NCBI GenBank assembly: GCA_026874595.1
Contig: CM049314.1
Location: 53,921,812-53,985,811, forward strand
Direction of reading: 5' to 3'
DNA from: Sipunculus nudus
Taxonomy: Eukaryota > Annelida > Sipuncula > Golfingiida > Sipunculidae
DNA: 64,000 bases
The notes under the pieces were generated by a model. The model had not been told where the DNA came from. It made no database searches and saw only the letters and a list, made by a program, of their open reading frames with translations. Position numbers and translations under genes: made by a program. This document shows, piece after piece, positions 11,201-24,320 of this stretch. How positions within the stretch are numbered: position 1 is the stretch's first letter; the number at the start of each line of letters is the position of its first letter.

Positions 11201-13968
11201 GAAAACAAACTTGGGCAATAGAACCTGGATGGCGTCCTCAATGTTAAAGGTAAACAAACTTGGGCAATAGTACCTGGATGACGTCCTCAATGTTAAAGGT
11301 AAACAAACTTGGGCGATAGAACCTGGATGACGTCCTCAATGTTAAAGGTAAACAAACTTGGGCAATAGAACCTGGATGACAGCCTAAATGGTAAAGGTAA
11401 ACAAACTTGGGCAATAGAACCTGGATGACGTCCTCAATGTTAAAGGTAAACAAACTGGGGCGATAGAACCTGGATGACGTCCTCAATGTTAAAGGTAAAC
11501 AAACTTGGGCAATAGAACCTGGATGACGTCTTCAATATTAAAGGTAAACAAACTTGGGCAATAGAACCTGAGTGACGGCCTCAATGTTAAAGGAAAACAA
11601 ACTTGGGCAATAGAACCTGGATGACGGCCTCAGTGTTAAAGGAAAACAAACTTGGGCAATAGTACCTGGATGACGTCCTCAATGTTAAAGGTAAACAAAC
11701 TGGGGCGATAGAACCTGGATGACGTCCTCAATGTTAAAGGAAAACAAACTTGGGCAATAGAACCTGGATGACGTCCTCAGTGTTAAAGGAAAACAAACTT
11801 GGGCAATAGAACCTGGATGACGGCCTCAGTGTTAAAGGAAAACAAACTTGGGCAATAGTACCTGGATGACGTCCTCAATGTTAAAGGTAAACAAACTGGG
11901 GCGATAGAACCTGGATAACGGCCTCAATATTAAAGGTAAACAAACTTGGGCAGTAGAACTTGGATGACGTCCTCAATGTTAAAGGTAAACAAACTTGGGC
12001 AATAGAATCTGGATGACGGCCTCAATGTTAAAGGTAAACAAACTTGGGCAATAGAACTTGGATGACGGCCTCAATGTTAAAGGAAAACAAACTTGGGCAA
12101 TAGAACCTGGATGACGGCCTCAATATTAAAGGTAAACAAACTTGGGCAATAGAACCTGGATGACGGCCTAAATGTTAAAGGTAAACAAACTTGGGCAATA
12201 GAACCTGGATGACAGCCTCAATGTTAAAGGTAAACAAACTTGGGCAATAGAACCTGGATGACGGCCTCAATGTTAAAGGAAAACAAACTTGGGCAATACT
12301 GCTGTTTAACCCAGATTCAGGAAGCAGAATACAGAGTAGCGCTTGATGCAGAAAGTGATTTATTAGGTGGAAAGTGACAGGTCGTTCAGCAGGCGTGCTA
12401 CAGATATTAGATACCTACGGTTAATTATATCATGAATTCCTAACATCAGGCACCTGCTGGGGTAAAATTTCACTGTAATTTTTTATCCATTTTAATTTAA
12501 AGTTTTTACAGAAGTCTTTATAAAAAAAAATGACTACTGGACCTCTATATGTGTCAGTTCAGGGTTAATGATTTTAGGTAGATACATTTATTGTTATTGC
12601 TTTAAACACTTGGACAAGAAAGGCTGAAACTAAAATATTGTTATTTATGAAGCACAGAGTTCATTATTTTTACTCTTGTTTCTATGATAATCTCTGTTTA
12701 AATTCAAGCTTCCCTTCATCAGTTTATGTATAAACTTGCTTATCAACATTTACAAAAGATACATTTTTCTGTATTAAATGTGAGCAATTTTAACCTTTTT
12801 ATTTAAAAATAAGAGCCTGCTTAACAAAATGAAGCATTATACATGAAAAGTTAAACCTTAAATTATTGCAGGTATTGGTTACGGTGGATCACAGGGTAGT
12901 CGACCAAAGAGTTCCCGTCCAAGTAGCAGTCGGGCTGTGCTGTATGAAGCTAAGCCAGCCAAGTCCGGTGTTCTGCCGTCAGTTCACATACACGGGATGG
13001 CACTGAACAGAATACCTAAAGCCAGGGACGCTATTGAACACACAGTGAATGCTAACCATCCCTCCAGTGCCAAATCACTTAGTACAGCGACAAAGGACTT
13101 TGAGGAGAAGCTCAAACTTGAGGAGATTTCCTCCAGGAAGAGTTTATTGCAGCAGCCATTACCAGAGCCAAAGGGTAAAGTTAGTGAAGAAACAAGACAG
13201 GAGAAAGCTGAGGTTCAGAATGGTGATACAGGAGGTGACGGACCTTCTGTGACCAATGATGTGCAGCCAGAACCAGACAATGAACATGAAAAGAGTGATG
13301 TCACAAACAGCACAAATCATACTGCTGAGAATCCAGTAGCTGTGCATGATGGAAGTGATAAATCTAAAGATCCGTCTACAGCAGAAACAGTTAAAGAAAG
13401 AGAAGACTCTGGTAAAGAACATGTGGCTACACAAGATGTGCAACCAAAAGAAATGACAGAGGATGAAGACTCTCGTCCTGTCAGTGAAGTACGAGGTCGT
13501 AGGTCACGAGTGAGATTTGCTGACGAAGATAATGAAGCAACAGATAGAGTAGAGGGGTCTGATGTCCAAAATAAAGATACAGACGGTGCAATGTTCTTCC
13601 TGACAGAAGAAGAAACTGAATCAGCAGGGTTGACTAACCCTGAACCCACCAGCTCTCACAGCAATGAAAACCCAGCAACCACAGAGGCAGGTCAATATGC
13701 TGCTGGTCATTCTAACAAATATGACAATTCATGCGAAACTGACACAAGTAAATCAGAGTACATAAACACTGGAAACATATCAGTAACAGAGGCAAATAAA
13801 GCCCAGTCCATCAACCCTCATAAATATGCAAATCCAGGGGCCATGTCAAGTGAGGATTTGGCTGCAGAAGCAAACCTTACTGATGATGGAAGAGATGAAC
13901 TAGAAGATGCTGATCAAAATGCTGAAGAAAGTCAGAACGTTATAACAGTCAATATCACTCCAAAATAG
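2300..13968 (+). CDS. Unrecognised eight-exon gene (3' part): Pro-rich, acidic-tailed protein with RVRF motif
   Basis: Exons are 2300-2505, 3675-3865, 5311-5384, 6274-6334, 6901-6969, 7277-7404, 8135-8407 and 12872-13968. Every intron is GT..AG and the frame stays open across all seven junctions to the TAG at 13966-13968, giving 698 residues after a two-base partial codon; this consistency is the main evidence. In order, the protein has a charged helix-like stretch (SYEARRELQKKAEQRSMDLK, exons 3-4), a compact non-repetitive region (exons 5-6), a proline-rich stretch (SPPRSPAPPPGPPSTPKPG, exon 7) and a long Ser/Glu/Asp/Asn-rich, probably disordered tail in the last exon. The tail carries RSRVRFADE (RVRF at 13507-13518), which fits the protein phosphatase 1 docking consensus; a role as a PP1 partner is inference. 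No signal peptide or membrane segment is visible. I do not recognise the family. The 5' end is missing. The exon 7 donor seeds a huge minisatellite in the last intron, and the stop codon lies in another repeat. Confidence 0.85.
2613..2697. mobile_element. Short Tc1/mariner-pogo-like MITE
   Basis: The 85-bp segment begins CAGTGGAACCC and ends GGGTTCCACTG, an 11-bp perfect terminal inverted repeat, with TA on the left side. Its body contains the CGACCACTTTGGTCAGTCCCC-like wording also seen in the larger element at 31.2-32.1 kb. It lies in the first visible intron of the gene. The family assignment rests on the termini and on the TA flank, which is clear on one side only. Confidence 0.6.
3990..4310 (+). 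repeat. Dispersed repeat family A, copy 1 (with CA-rich segment)
   Basis: It contains the shared landmarks CTGCATTCTAA, TTCCCAGGTTTATTC, CACCAAATTCTAATTGATTC, ATGAGATTCTGTTCATGAT and a CA-rich stretch, followed by GATGAACGCATACCCTCCTGG. The same order recurs at about 20.4, 23.9 and 32.8 kb, and shorter reversed pieces occur at 7.6 and 63.4 kb. It is non-coding and intronic. It could be a SINE or a MITE; no A/B box or clean target duplication was seen. Confidence 0.6.
4578..4608 (+). repeat. Poly(C) followed by poly(A)
   Basis: A run of about 22 C is followed by 9 A inside an intron. It is a mononucleotide tract with length likely polymorphic or uncertain in assembly. Confidence 0.9.
5520..5712 (+). 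pseudogene. Non-LTR retrotransposon reverse transcriptase fragment
   Basis: One frame (from about 5560) reads VPQGVLQGSVLGPILCSLYT followed by SPICDIVTKYNIQFHLYSD and a stop. This is the (V/L)PQGSVLGPxLF...LYADD region of LINE reverse transcriptases of the CR1/Rex/jockey type. The catalytic YADD is degraded to YSD-stop, and no intact frame extends on either side, so it is a dead fragment. It lies in the intron between exons 3 and 4 of the first gene, in the same orientation. Confidence 0.8.
7615..7752 (-). repeat. Dispersed repeat family A, reversed partial copy
   Basis: ATACAGTCACTTAAGCACTTATGCA, GAATATGGGTCAAATAAG, TGAATGCAAAC and the end AATGCAGATTTCTAGTT match, in reverse orientation, the left part of the copies at 4.0 and 23.9 kb. 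They also match, in the same orientation, the copy at 63.4 kb. It is intronic. Confidence 0.55.
8379..12298 (+). repeat. 80-copy 49-bp minisatellite carrying a splice donor in each unit
   Basis: The unit reads GAACCTGGATGACGGCCTCA, then ATGTTAAAG|GTAAACAAACTTGGGCAATA, 49 bp in all. From 8379 to 12298 the array is exactly 80 x 49 bp, with no net insertion or deletion. The first unit contains the last 29 coding bases of exon 7 (ending 8407) and its donor; the other 79 units are intronic copies. Variants include GACAGCCTAAATGG, GACGTCCTC, GACATCCTC and GCTGTCCTC. About eleven units have GGAAAAC in place of GGTAAAC and have lost the GT; most of the rest keep AAAG|GTAAAC. On the minus strand the array gives long meaningless open frames with a 49-residue period. 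Confidence 0.97.
12872..13968 (+). other. Last exon of the first gene (acidic tail and stop)
   Basis: The acceptor AAATTATTGCAG ends at 12871. The leftover G of exon 7 plus GT gives a glycine, and the frame continues GIGYGGSQGSRPKSSRPSSS, then a Lys/Glu-rich segment (near KDFEEKLKLEEISSRKSLLQ), the RVRF site and a long Glu/Asp/Asn/Ser/Thr-rich tail ending TVNITPK. At 1,097 bp it is by far the largest exon. The composition predicts an extended, highly acidic, phosphorylatable region rather than a fold. Confidence 0.85.
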
Positions 13969-14285
13969 CCATGGTTTCAAGAAAATCTAAACCTAACTAC
14001 AGTCAATATTACTCCCAAAGTAGCAATGGTTTCAAGAAAATCTAAACCTAACAACAGTCAATATCACTCCAAAATAGCCATGGTTTCAAGAAAATCTAAA
14101 CCTAACAACAGTCAATATCACTCCAAAATAGCCCATGGTTTCAAGAAAATCTAAACCTAACAACAGTCAATATCACTCCCAAAGTAGCCATGGTTTCAAG
14201 AAAATCGAAACTTAACAACAGTGTAAGTAGCCATGGTTTCAAGAAAATCTAAACTAACAACAGTCAATATTACTTGAAAGTAGCC
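13945..14285 (+). repeat. 54-bp tandem repeat straddling the stop codon into the 3' UTR
   Basis: The unit is ACAGTCAATATCACTCCAAA, then ATAGCCATGGTTTCAAGAAA, then ATCTAAACCTAAC, 54-55 bp. Copies start near 13945, 13999, 14054, 14108, 14163 and 14218, plus a degenerate one near 14260. The first copy contains the last seven codons and the TAG of the gene, so the others repeat the end of the reading frame downstream. They are non-coding in context, since the first stop ends translation. Confidence 0.9.
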
Positions 14286-17058
14286 CATGACTACAAACTT
14301 CAGTATATGAATAGTTGAGTAGAAGTTACCAGAACATTAAGAGTATTGTACATTTTGCTCATAACTGGATAAAAGTGTTATGCATCTCTATGATGTCGTT
14401 ACTTATTTGGTTTAGTACAAGAATGTAAACATTCCTGTCATTATCATCACTTTGGACCTGCATTGTTGATTCTTGGGATATAAAAGTTTTATTTTTACCT
14501 GTGACCTTTTGTTGGATCCACAAGACTGGGTTTGTTAGTGTCTGCTCTGTAAACCAGACAGTGCATATTTCTACCATCAGCAGTGCAGTTCTGTAATAAG
14601 GGTATACAAAAATAATGCATCGCAAAAATTGGTCCTTCATCCAGATCTCATTAGAATTCAAACTTTTGCTCTTAGTTTTAACTTCTTTTTAATTGGTAGA
14701 CCAGTGTCACATTGGACTCTAATTATGAATTTATTTTATTTCATTTTAGTTTATTGACTTGTATTATATCACATACACTCATGTTGAGTTGACTTTACCG
14801 GTAGTTCAGTATTATAGTTTATTTATCAGATACTTTTTATAGCAGATACTTTTTAGTTCAGATAGTGTTCAGTTATTTCACTGTTCAAAATATCTTTATG
14901 TTCAAATATCAGCCTGTTGTTCAAAAACCTAGGTGATATGTTCACAATATTATCATCAGTTCAGATATACGTGATTATTTGGATTGGTTCCATACTGCTG
15001 TTACATTTGTGGTTCTTCTCATCATATTTTGTTTTACTGGTTTGTTTGATATATGTCATGTTCCAGCCCATTTCTATTGTTCTCATACTGATATCCTACA
15101 ACTTTAAGTTCATATTTATTAATTTAATTTAGCTCTTTTTGAGATTAATTTCTGTTAACAGTTTCAGATTTAGATGCACTGCTTAACTGTGGCAGGTCGC
15201 CCACATTTCAATGTTGTGGGTGGTGACCAGTTTGTAGTCAGTGTTAGTGACCCAAGTGTAGACAGTATGGGTGCTGAGTGAGTGTGGTGACTGACATGTG
15301 GACAGTAGTGGGAGGGGGGACGGCCTACTTGTTTACAGTGTGGATGATGACCCTCCAGTAGACATTGTTGGTTCAGTATCAACTTGTAGACACCATCAGG
15401 GATGGCCCACTTGTTGACAGTGTCAGTGTTGATTGACCATCAGTTGTGGTGGGTGACATATAAACAGTGTTGTTGATGACTGAGTGTTGGTGGTAACTGA
15501 TAAAAACAGTATTGAGGGTAACAGAATGTGGGATGGTGACCTTGTTTGGACATTGGCCCCCTTGTTAATAGTTTGGGGAAATGACTGACGTGTAGAGGTG
15601 GGCCACTTATAAACAACCTCGACCAGACCGTTACCCACTTTTAGACAGTGGTCAGTCATGGCCTACAGGAAGACAGTGCCTCTTGTGGGTCAATGGCAGT
15701 GTGCATGTGCATGTGTGTGTGGAGAAGGGGGGGATGACAAAGGTTGGCCTTTCAATTTTTCAAAAGCTCTGTGTGACCGTATGGTAACACTGTGGTTATT
15801 GTTTACTTACTTTAGGTGTATACATATCAGTTTACTACATTTCAGTATTATTATGCTATATTAATATATATTAGAAAACGTCAGGTATGTATGTATAAAC
15901 GTAGTGATTTTACAGCCTGTCAGTTTGCATACACTATTTTGATGGAAACCTGCTCAATGGAGAATCCTTTCCAAGGTAAACTCATGCACGGGATGAGAAG
16001 GAATACCCTACCTACCAAACAGAGCTCTGTCATCTAAGAGTTTTGTGTGGTCTAATGTTTGCTTTGTAAATATAAATGTTTTGGTACTAAATCGGGTCTC
16101 CATTCTACCAAACAGCAAATAAAAGAACTTGTGAACCCACACGCTCATAAACACACAACTTGATATAATAATTTAAGACATGTCTAGTTTGTAAGCTTGT
16201 AGTCCTCTGTTATAAGACAACTACTGGTTTCAGACTGGTTCATGTGCTTTTGAGCATAGTGCATATAGCCATGTATATTCATATCATTGGGTTATTATAT
16301 TTAACTCCATTAATCCTGTTCAACTCATCTGTGATAACTAATGCAATGTATGATATATTGTGTAGTTGCATGTATATCTTGAATGAATTAAAAATTTGAG
16401 AAACTTGAAGAATTCACGTTTTCCTTTGTTCGGTAGCCTCGAAGTTTAAGACCTTGCTTCTGTCTCCAAGTGATGAGAATAAAAGGCCAGTATATTCACC
16501 TATGCACTGGAAAGTTGTTAAATCACTGCATATTATAGGAGTTCAACAGGTAATAACCTATTATTAGTAAACATAATGAGATAAAATTAACCTTGATAAC
16601 CAGAAAAAAATGTTTCATGCAGCAGTTTTGGACATCGGCAAAAAAAATACACATTTTAAAACCGGGAGATGATAATTAGGTGTTTGGGCGAAAAAGGTGT
16701 CTAGGCAGTAACCAAAAAACAGTGCACGGAGCAGGAACTGCTGGTTTAATGCTGGTCTTGACCGTCTACCTTGAAGTACTGCGGGAAACTGGGACTGGAC
16801 GACAGTGTTAACTTTCGCCATTTAAAAAATAAAACACTTTAATTCAAATATAATTCAAACGCAAAACCCTGAAATAATGCAAACTGCATTACTTTGGGGA
16901 AGTTAACAAAGTTAAAATGTTCTTATCTATATGTAGGAAGTATTACTCTTGTTTAAAACTGGGTAGCAAGTATACTAGCAACAATATTGTCTGGCACAGC
17001 ATTAAATCAACCCTCACCGATGCTCAAGCAGAAGTCCCTGTCGTTCTACTGCGCTGGA
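14286..17058. other. 3' flank of the first gene; degenerate minisatellite
   Basis: No coding exon is recognised. About 15180-15660 holds a degenerate tandem repeat with recurring (T/A)AGACAGTNNTGG-like phrases every 40-50 bp. An AATAAA at 16118-16123 is the first canonical polyadenylation signal I found downstream of the stop at 13968, but a 2.1-kb 3' UTR would be long, so its use is uncertain. Confidence 0.4.
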
Positions 17059-17198
17059 CAGGGGCGGCAATAGAGGGGATGGGGTATATCCCCATATACC
17101 CCCCACTCTTCAGAGAAATGTATATATATATATATATACATATGCTAATATATTTAATATATATATATATAATATATTTAACATGTCTCATACAGACG

Positions 17199-17241
<43 letters not shown>

Positions 17242-17367
17242 CAGAACCTAAATATATGTTATATATATATATATGTTATATATATATATATATATATATA
17301 TATGTTTGTTTGTGTGTGTGTGGGGGGGGGGGGGAGTCATCCCCTGGAAGATAAATTGACGCCAATG
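17059..17367. mobile_element. hAT-like MITE copy with internal (TA)n and poly(G)
   Basis: The left end CAGGGGCGGCAATAG and right end AAATTGACGCCAATG resemble the termini of the element at 59.9-60.3 kb (CAGTGGCGTCAAT / ATTGACGCCCCTG). As in that element, the interior is a long TA tract (about 17118-17302) next to a G run. The flanks do not give an exact 8-bp duplication, so the insertion is old or rearranged. Confidence 0.5.
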
Positions 17368-17624
17368 TACTGGAGCATGAGACAGACCCCTGACTGGTTC
17401 GCCAGTTCCGAGTCACTGGCTGCCGACTGATTTGCAGACGCGCCAGTGGTCAATTGATTGACAAGTGGGCATCCATTTACTAGTAACATGAGGGAAATTA
17501 CAGCGTAATCGGGTTTTTTCGTCCGCCTGTCACGCTGTTTCGTGTCCGAAAGAAATGTTCAAGAAGTTGCCGTGAAAATATAACTGAAGAATGACCCAGA
17601 TGGGCAGATGTGAACTCGCGAATT

Positions 17625-18312
17625 TCAAACTCAACGGAAATCCAATACGGTCACCAGGCGGTAATCTTTTAATTCCAACTCAACGGAAATCCAATACGGT
17701 CACCAGGCGGTAATCTTTTAATTCCAACTCAACGGAAATCCAATACGGTCACCAGGCGGTAATTCTTTAATTCCAACTCAACGGAAATCCAATACGATCA
17801 CCAGGCGTTAATCTTTTAATTCCAACTCAACGGAAATCCAAATACGGTCACCAGGCGGTAATCTTTTAATTCCAGCTCAACGGAAATCCAATACGGTCAC
17901 CAGGCGGTAATCTTTAATTCCAACTCAACGGAAATCCAATACGGTCACCAGGCGGTAATCTTTAATTCCAACTCAACGGAAATCCAATACGGTCACCAGG
18001 CGGTAATCTTTTAATTCCAACTCAACGGAAATCCAATACGATCACCAGGCGGTAATCTTTTAATTCCAACTTAACGGAAATCCAATACGGTCACTAGGCG
18101 GTAATCTTTTATCTCAAACTCAACAGAAATCCAATACGGTCACCAGGCGGTAATCTTTTAATTCAAACTCAACGGAAATCCAATACGGTCACCAGGCGGT
18201 AATCTTTTAATTCCAACTCAACGGAAATCCAAATACGGTCACCAGGCGGTAATCTTTTAATTCCAACTTAACGGAAATTCAATACGGTCACCAGGCGGTA
18301 ATCTTTTAATTC
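17625..18312 (+). repeat. 49-bp minisatellite, about 14 copies
   Basis: The unit is AATTCCAACTCAACGGAAAT, then CCAATACGGTCACCAGGCGG, then TAATCTTTT. Most units are 49 bp, with some 47-50 bp from T-run changes. The sequence is unrelated to the array at 8.4 kb despite the same period. No gene boundary was recognised beside it. Confidence 0.95.
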
Positions 18313-19695
<1,383 letters not shown>

Positions 19696-20049
19696 TCATT
19701 CATCATTTCCTCCCATCTATTATAACGTTTGATTAGCTTCATGCATGGAAGTACATCGTCTATAAACTTTGCTGTAATGTTGACATTTGTAATAACGATA
19801 CACCGTATAATAACATTAGGAAGTATAGCTCATACTTATCATAATGTGTTTCACAATCATATTTAATAACCACTTTTAGTAATGTGAATAAGGCCATCGA
19901 ACTGGATCACATGTTGGCAACAGTATGATTTCAAGTTTCACTTTATGCGTTTGAAAGACTTCCATATAGCATGAAACTAGAAATCTGCATTCTAAATACT
20001 AAAAGGGATAGATGGAGATCAGACCGCCAGTGTTACATCTGTGGTAATA

Positions 20050-20261
20050 TGATGCTCAAACACTCACTCAACTTTCTAACCAGGGGACATACATTAAAAC
20101 TACAGGTGCAACATCAGTCTGGGCCCAGGTCATTTCTCACAGCACGAGAGACAAACGACTGGAATGGATTGAGCTAGTATACAATGGATGCTACTACAGT
20201 CAATTCATTTAAGAACAGACTAGCCAAGGAGTGGAGTAACCATCCTGAATTTTCGTATTAA
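20050..20261 (+). pseudogene. Non-LTR retrotransposon ORF2 C-terminus, frameshifted
   Basis: One frame reads NFLTRGHTLKLQVQHQSGPR then SFLTARETNDWNGLS. A shift at about 20172 continues as ATTVNSFKNRLAKEWSNHPE and stops at 20259-20261. This matches the usual end of LINE reverse-transcriptase proteins (TRGHSxKL...FFSxRVVNxWNxLPxxVVxAxSxNxFKNRLDxxW). The frameshift and the missing upstream part make it a dead 3' fragment. Just left of it, at 19975, is an ACTAGAAATCTGCATTCTAA piece of repeat family A. Confidence 0.8.
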
Positions 20262-20404
20262 AATATTGCCAAATCTCAGTCACACTGTAAGCATTTGTGT
20301 ACCATGAAAGTTTAAACGCAGCAAAAAAGAAAAGGAAACATAACCTTGGTAAAGGGTCTAATTACCCGATGAGGGTATCTAATGACCTTTACTTAAGATA
20401 AATA

Positions 20405-20690
20405 CATAAGGTAAGGAATGTAAGAATTCCCTATTATGGGATGCTCAAAAAACCGTGTTTACATTCACATATTGGATCAGGTTCATTTGTGCCTGAGTGA
20501 CTGAGCATTGGGAATATTCCTTAACGGTTTTTCTGAATCCGAATCATGTTCCGGAACCTCACCAAAAATCTGATCAATACTCCATTGGCCCATATCCGAA
20601 ATGCCCTATAATTTCATGAGATTCCGATCATTATTCCGTGAATTATCTTGTGAAAAAAAACACAGGCAAACACACACACTCCCAGCGGAG
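20405..20690 (+). repeat. Dispersed repeat family A, copy
   Basis: Shared landmarks with the copy at 32.8 kb are GTGTTTACATTCAC, GGGAATATTCC, CACCAAAAATCTGATCAAT, GGCCCATATCC, ATGAGATTCCGATCATTATTC and a CA-rich tail. It is non-coding. Confidence 0.55.
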
Positions 20691-22131
<1,441 letters not shown>

Positions 22132-22915
22132 GAAAGCATGTATTTTAGCCTGATTGGCTACTTTTGTAATCCTGTTATAAATAAATATGTTTAACACAAG
22201 CGTGCTTGATATGCTGATTTGCAGGTCCTCTCTATGACGCGAAGACATGACATAAACTGAAAGTCCTCGCAAGTTGTCCTCGCAAGTTATGCGCTTAGTC
22301 AACACATCGTTCTCCTGTCTAACTTTTTCTTAAAAAAAAGTGTGCGAGGAAACATGCGTATCCTAAGTGTTTAGGATCTCAAGGGCTCTTCCTGCTAACT
22401 CTAGCAGAACTGTTCGTCCTCGGAAGTATAGTGTGAATGCAAGGTCCTCTCTTGTACGCATATACGCGTAGGTGTGTGTGTGTGTGTATGTGTATGAGGG
22501 TGCTCCTGTGTGTATATTATGTCAATGACAAAGTCAGTCTGTCTGAATCGAAATTGTCTTGGCTATATCTGAAGCTCCCACTAACCTGACGTCATACTCT
22601 TAATGTTTGGAAACTTCAATATTACATTAAAAAAGTAGAAGGCAGTCGTTAAGCGCATGCCTCCGCCCACGCCTGTATTTCAGCATTCATTCCCGCATCA
22701 ACCAATATCCTGACATATCATATTAATTTACTTTCATTAAAAGTTCATTTCAAAGTTGATTATAGGCAATACAATTTGAAGAAAGTGCCGAATGCCCATC
22801 CTCCCACAAATGGTCAATAAAAATATTCCGTAGGTTTGAAGTTCCTGTGTTGTAAAAATCTAATAAAGATGTAAAGTGTTTTTAATTTTCTACAGGCTCT
22901 ACCAGGAAGGGCCAG

Positions 22916-22918
<3 letters not shown>

Positions 22919-23011
<93 letters not shown>
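22919..23011 (+). repeat. Compound microsatellite (TA)n(GA)n
   Basis: About 56 bp of TA switch directly to about 36 bp of GA. A second TA tract of about 74 bp follows at 23072-23145, separated by only about 60 bp of unique sequence. Confidence 0.95.
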
Positions 23012-23014
<3 letters not shown>

Positions 23015-23071
23015 TGAGATGTTCACATCGGCAGTGAACCGACTTTTCTGTGTATTCTAGTCCCATCTTAA

Positions 23072-23083
23072 ATATATATATAT

Positions 23084-23145
<62 letters not shown>
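23072..23145 (+). repeat. (TA)n microsatellite
   Basis: TA dinucleotide run interrupted once by AAATA near 23096. Confidence 0.95.
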
Positions 23146-23904
23146 TATTCCATATAATAGAAAGAAGTTTACTGTTGCGTCGTCATCAGCGACTTAGTCT
23201 GGCGTAGAAAGGGGGCCCGGTCTAGATAATCCCTGCAAGGGATCGCCGAACATAATGATGAGTTCACTTACACAAAACAATATTTGTCGTTGACGTCCCA
23301 ATGATTAAATGACGTCTGTTATTCACTATGAACGTTGCAGTAACCATGAAAGTTAAAGATACCTTCTCTGTCAACAAGATAAAACAAAAAGTTCTCATTT
23401 TATTTATATATATTTTAATTGAGAGGATGTGCAATAGAGTAAGGATGAAGTGATGAAATGTTAGGTCAGATTAATTGTAAGTCTGAGATGTTGTGATGAA
23501 CACGACTAAATAGCAGGCAAAAACTGCTAATTTTAAGGACCTGAATTCAAATCTTCATACTAAATTAAATATGGCCTTCTTTCATCCGTGGTCTGTCATA
23601 CCACAAAATTCGTTTGGAATCATCCCAGATCTTAAATATTCATAAAATAGTTCTAATACGTCCGTCTTTCTGTGCATTCGATGGACGCATAACAATATTA
23701 TTAATTGTGATGAATATGCAGCACTTCATTTTTAACATTAATTTTATTTATATATGGTTCTATTATATATGGTATATTACATGTATTTATATATTATATA
23801 TTATTTACCATTGTAATCTAGTTTTAAATCCAACTTAATTAAATTATATTCGTTTGAGGAAATAGGCAAAGGCCTTGAAGTTTAATTAACAAAAATCACT
23901 GACC

Positions 23905-24320
23905 ACATATATCACTTGAAACCTACATTCTGCGGAATGCAACAGCATTGAAAGGTGGGAGGTCCCCCAAAAAATCGTGTTTCATTTACTTAGCCGCCCA
24001 ATATTCCCAGGTTTATTCGTGCATAAGTGCTTCTTTATTTATGAACTTTCGTTCCTAAATACGGATCAAGTGCCGGATCTACAATAAAATCTAATCGATA
24101 TTCAATTCGCTTAATTTTCCTAAAACTGAAGGATACTTTCATTAGATTCCGTTCAAGACTGCGCAAGTTATCTTGTAAGCACACGCACACACAATCATTA
24201 AGTAACGGGGATGCACGCATACCTTACTATCATAAGCAACTTGAACCAACACACAGGCTCACACACACACATACACACACACACCGGAATGAACGCAGAC
24301 CCTCCTGGCAAAGGCAGTTG
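23905..24320 (+). repeat. Dispersed repeat family A, copy with CA tail
   Basis: The order ATTCTGCGGAATGCAAC, CCCAATATTCCCAGGTTTA, TTCGTGCATAAGTGCTTC, TTAGATTCCGTTCAAGACTG, a CA-rich stretch and GAACGCAGACCCTCCTGG parallels the copy at 4.0 kb. This shows that the CA microsatellite and the GAACGCANACCCTCCTGG block belong to the element. Confidence 0.6.

Noticed and set aside
8335-11486. Many reverse-strand open frames of 66-104 codons with a repeating FTFNIEDVIQVLLPKF pattern
   Set aside because: They are translations of the 49-bp minisatellite; 3 x 49 nt gives a 49-residue period and few stops. There is no start context or splicing, and the array lies in an intron of a plus-strand gene.
8379-12298. 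Regularly spaced 49-bp repeats considered as a CRISPR array
   Set aside because: There are no unique spacers: the whole period is repeated. The genome is eukaryotic and the unit matches an exon end.
13159-13649. Reverse-strand open frames of 94 and 110 codons
   Set aside because: Shadows of the acidic plus-strand last exon, which is joined in phase to seven upstream exons.
16917-17354. 145-codon open frame
   Set aside because: Half of it is Tyr-Ile repeats from a (TA)n tract inside a hAT-like MITE.
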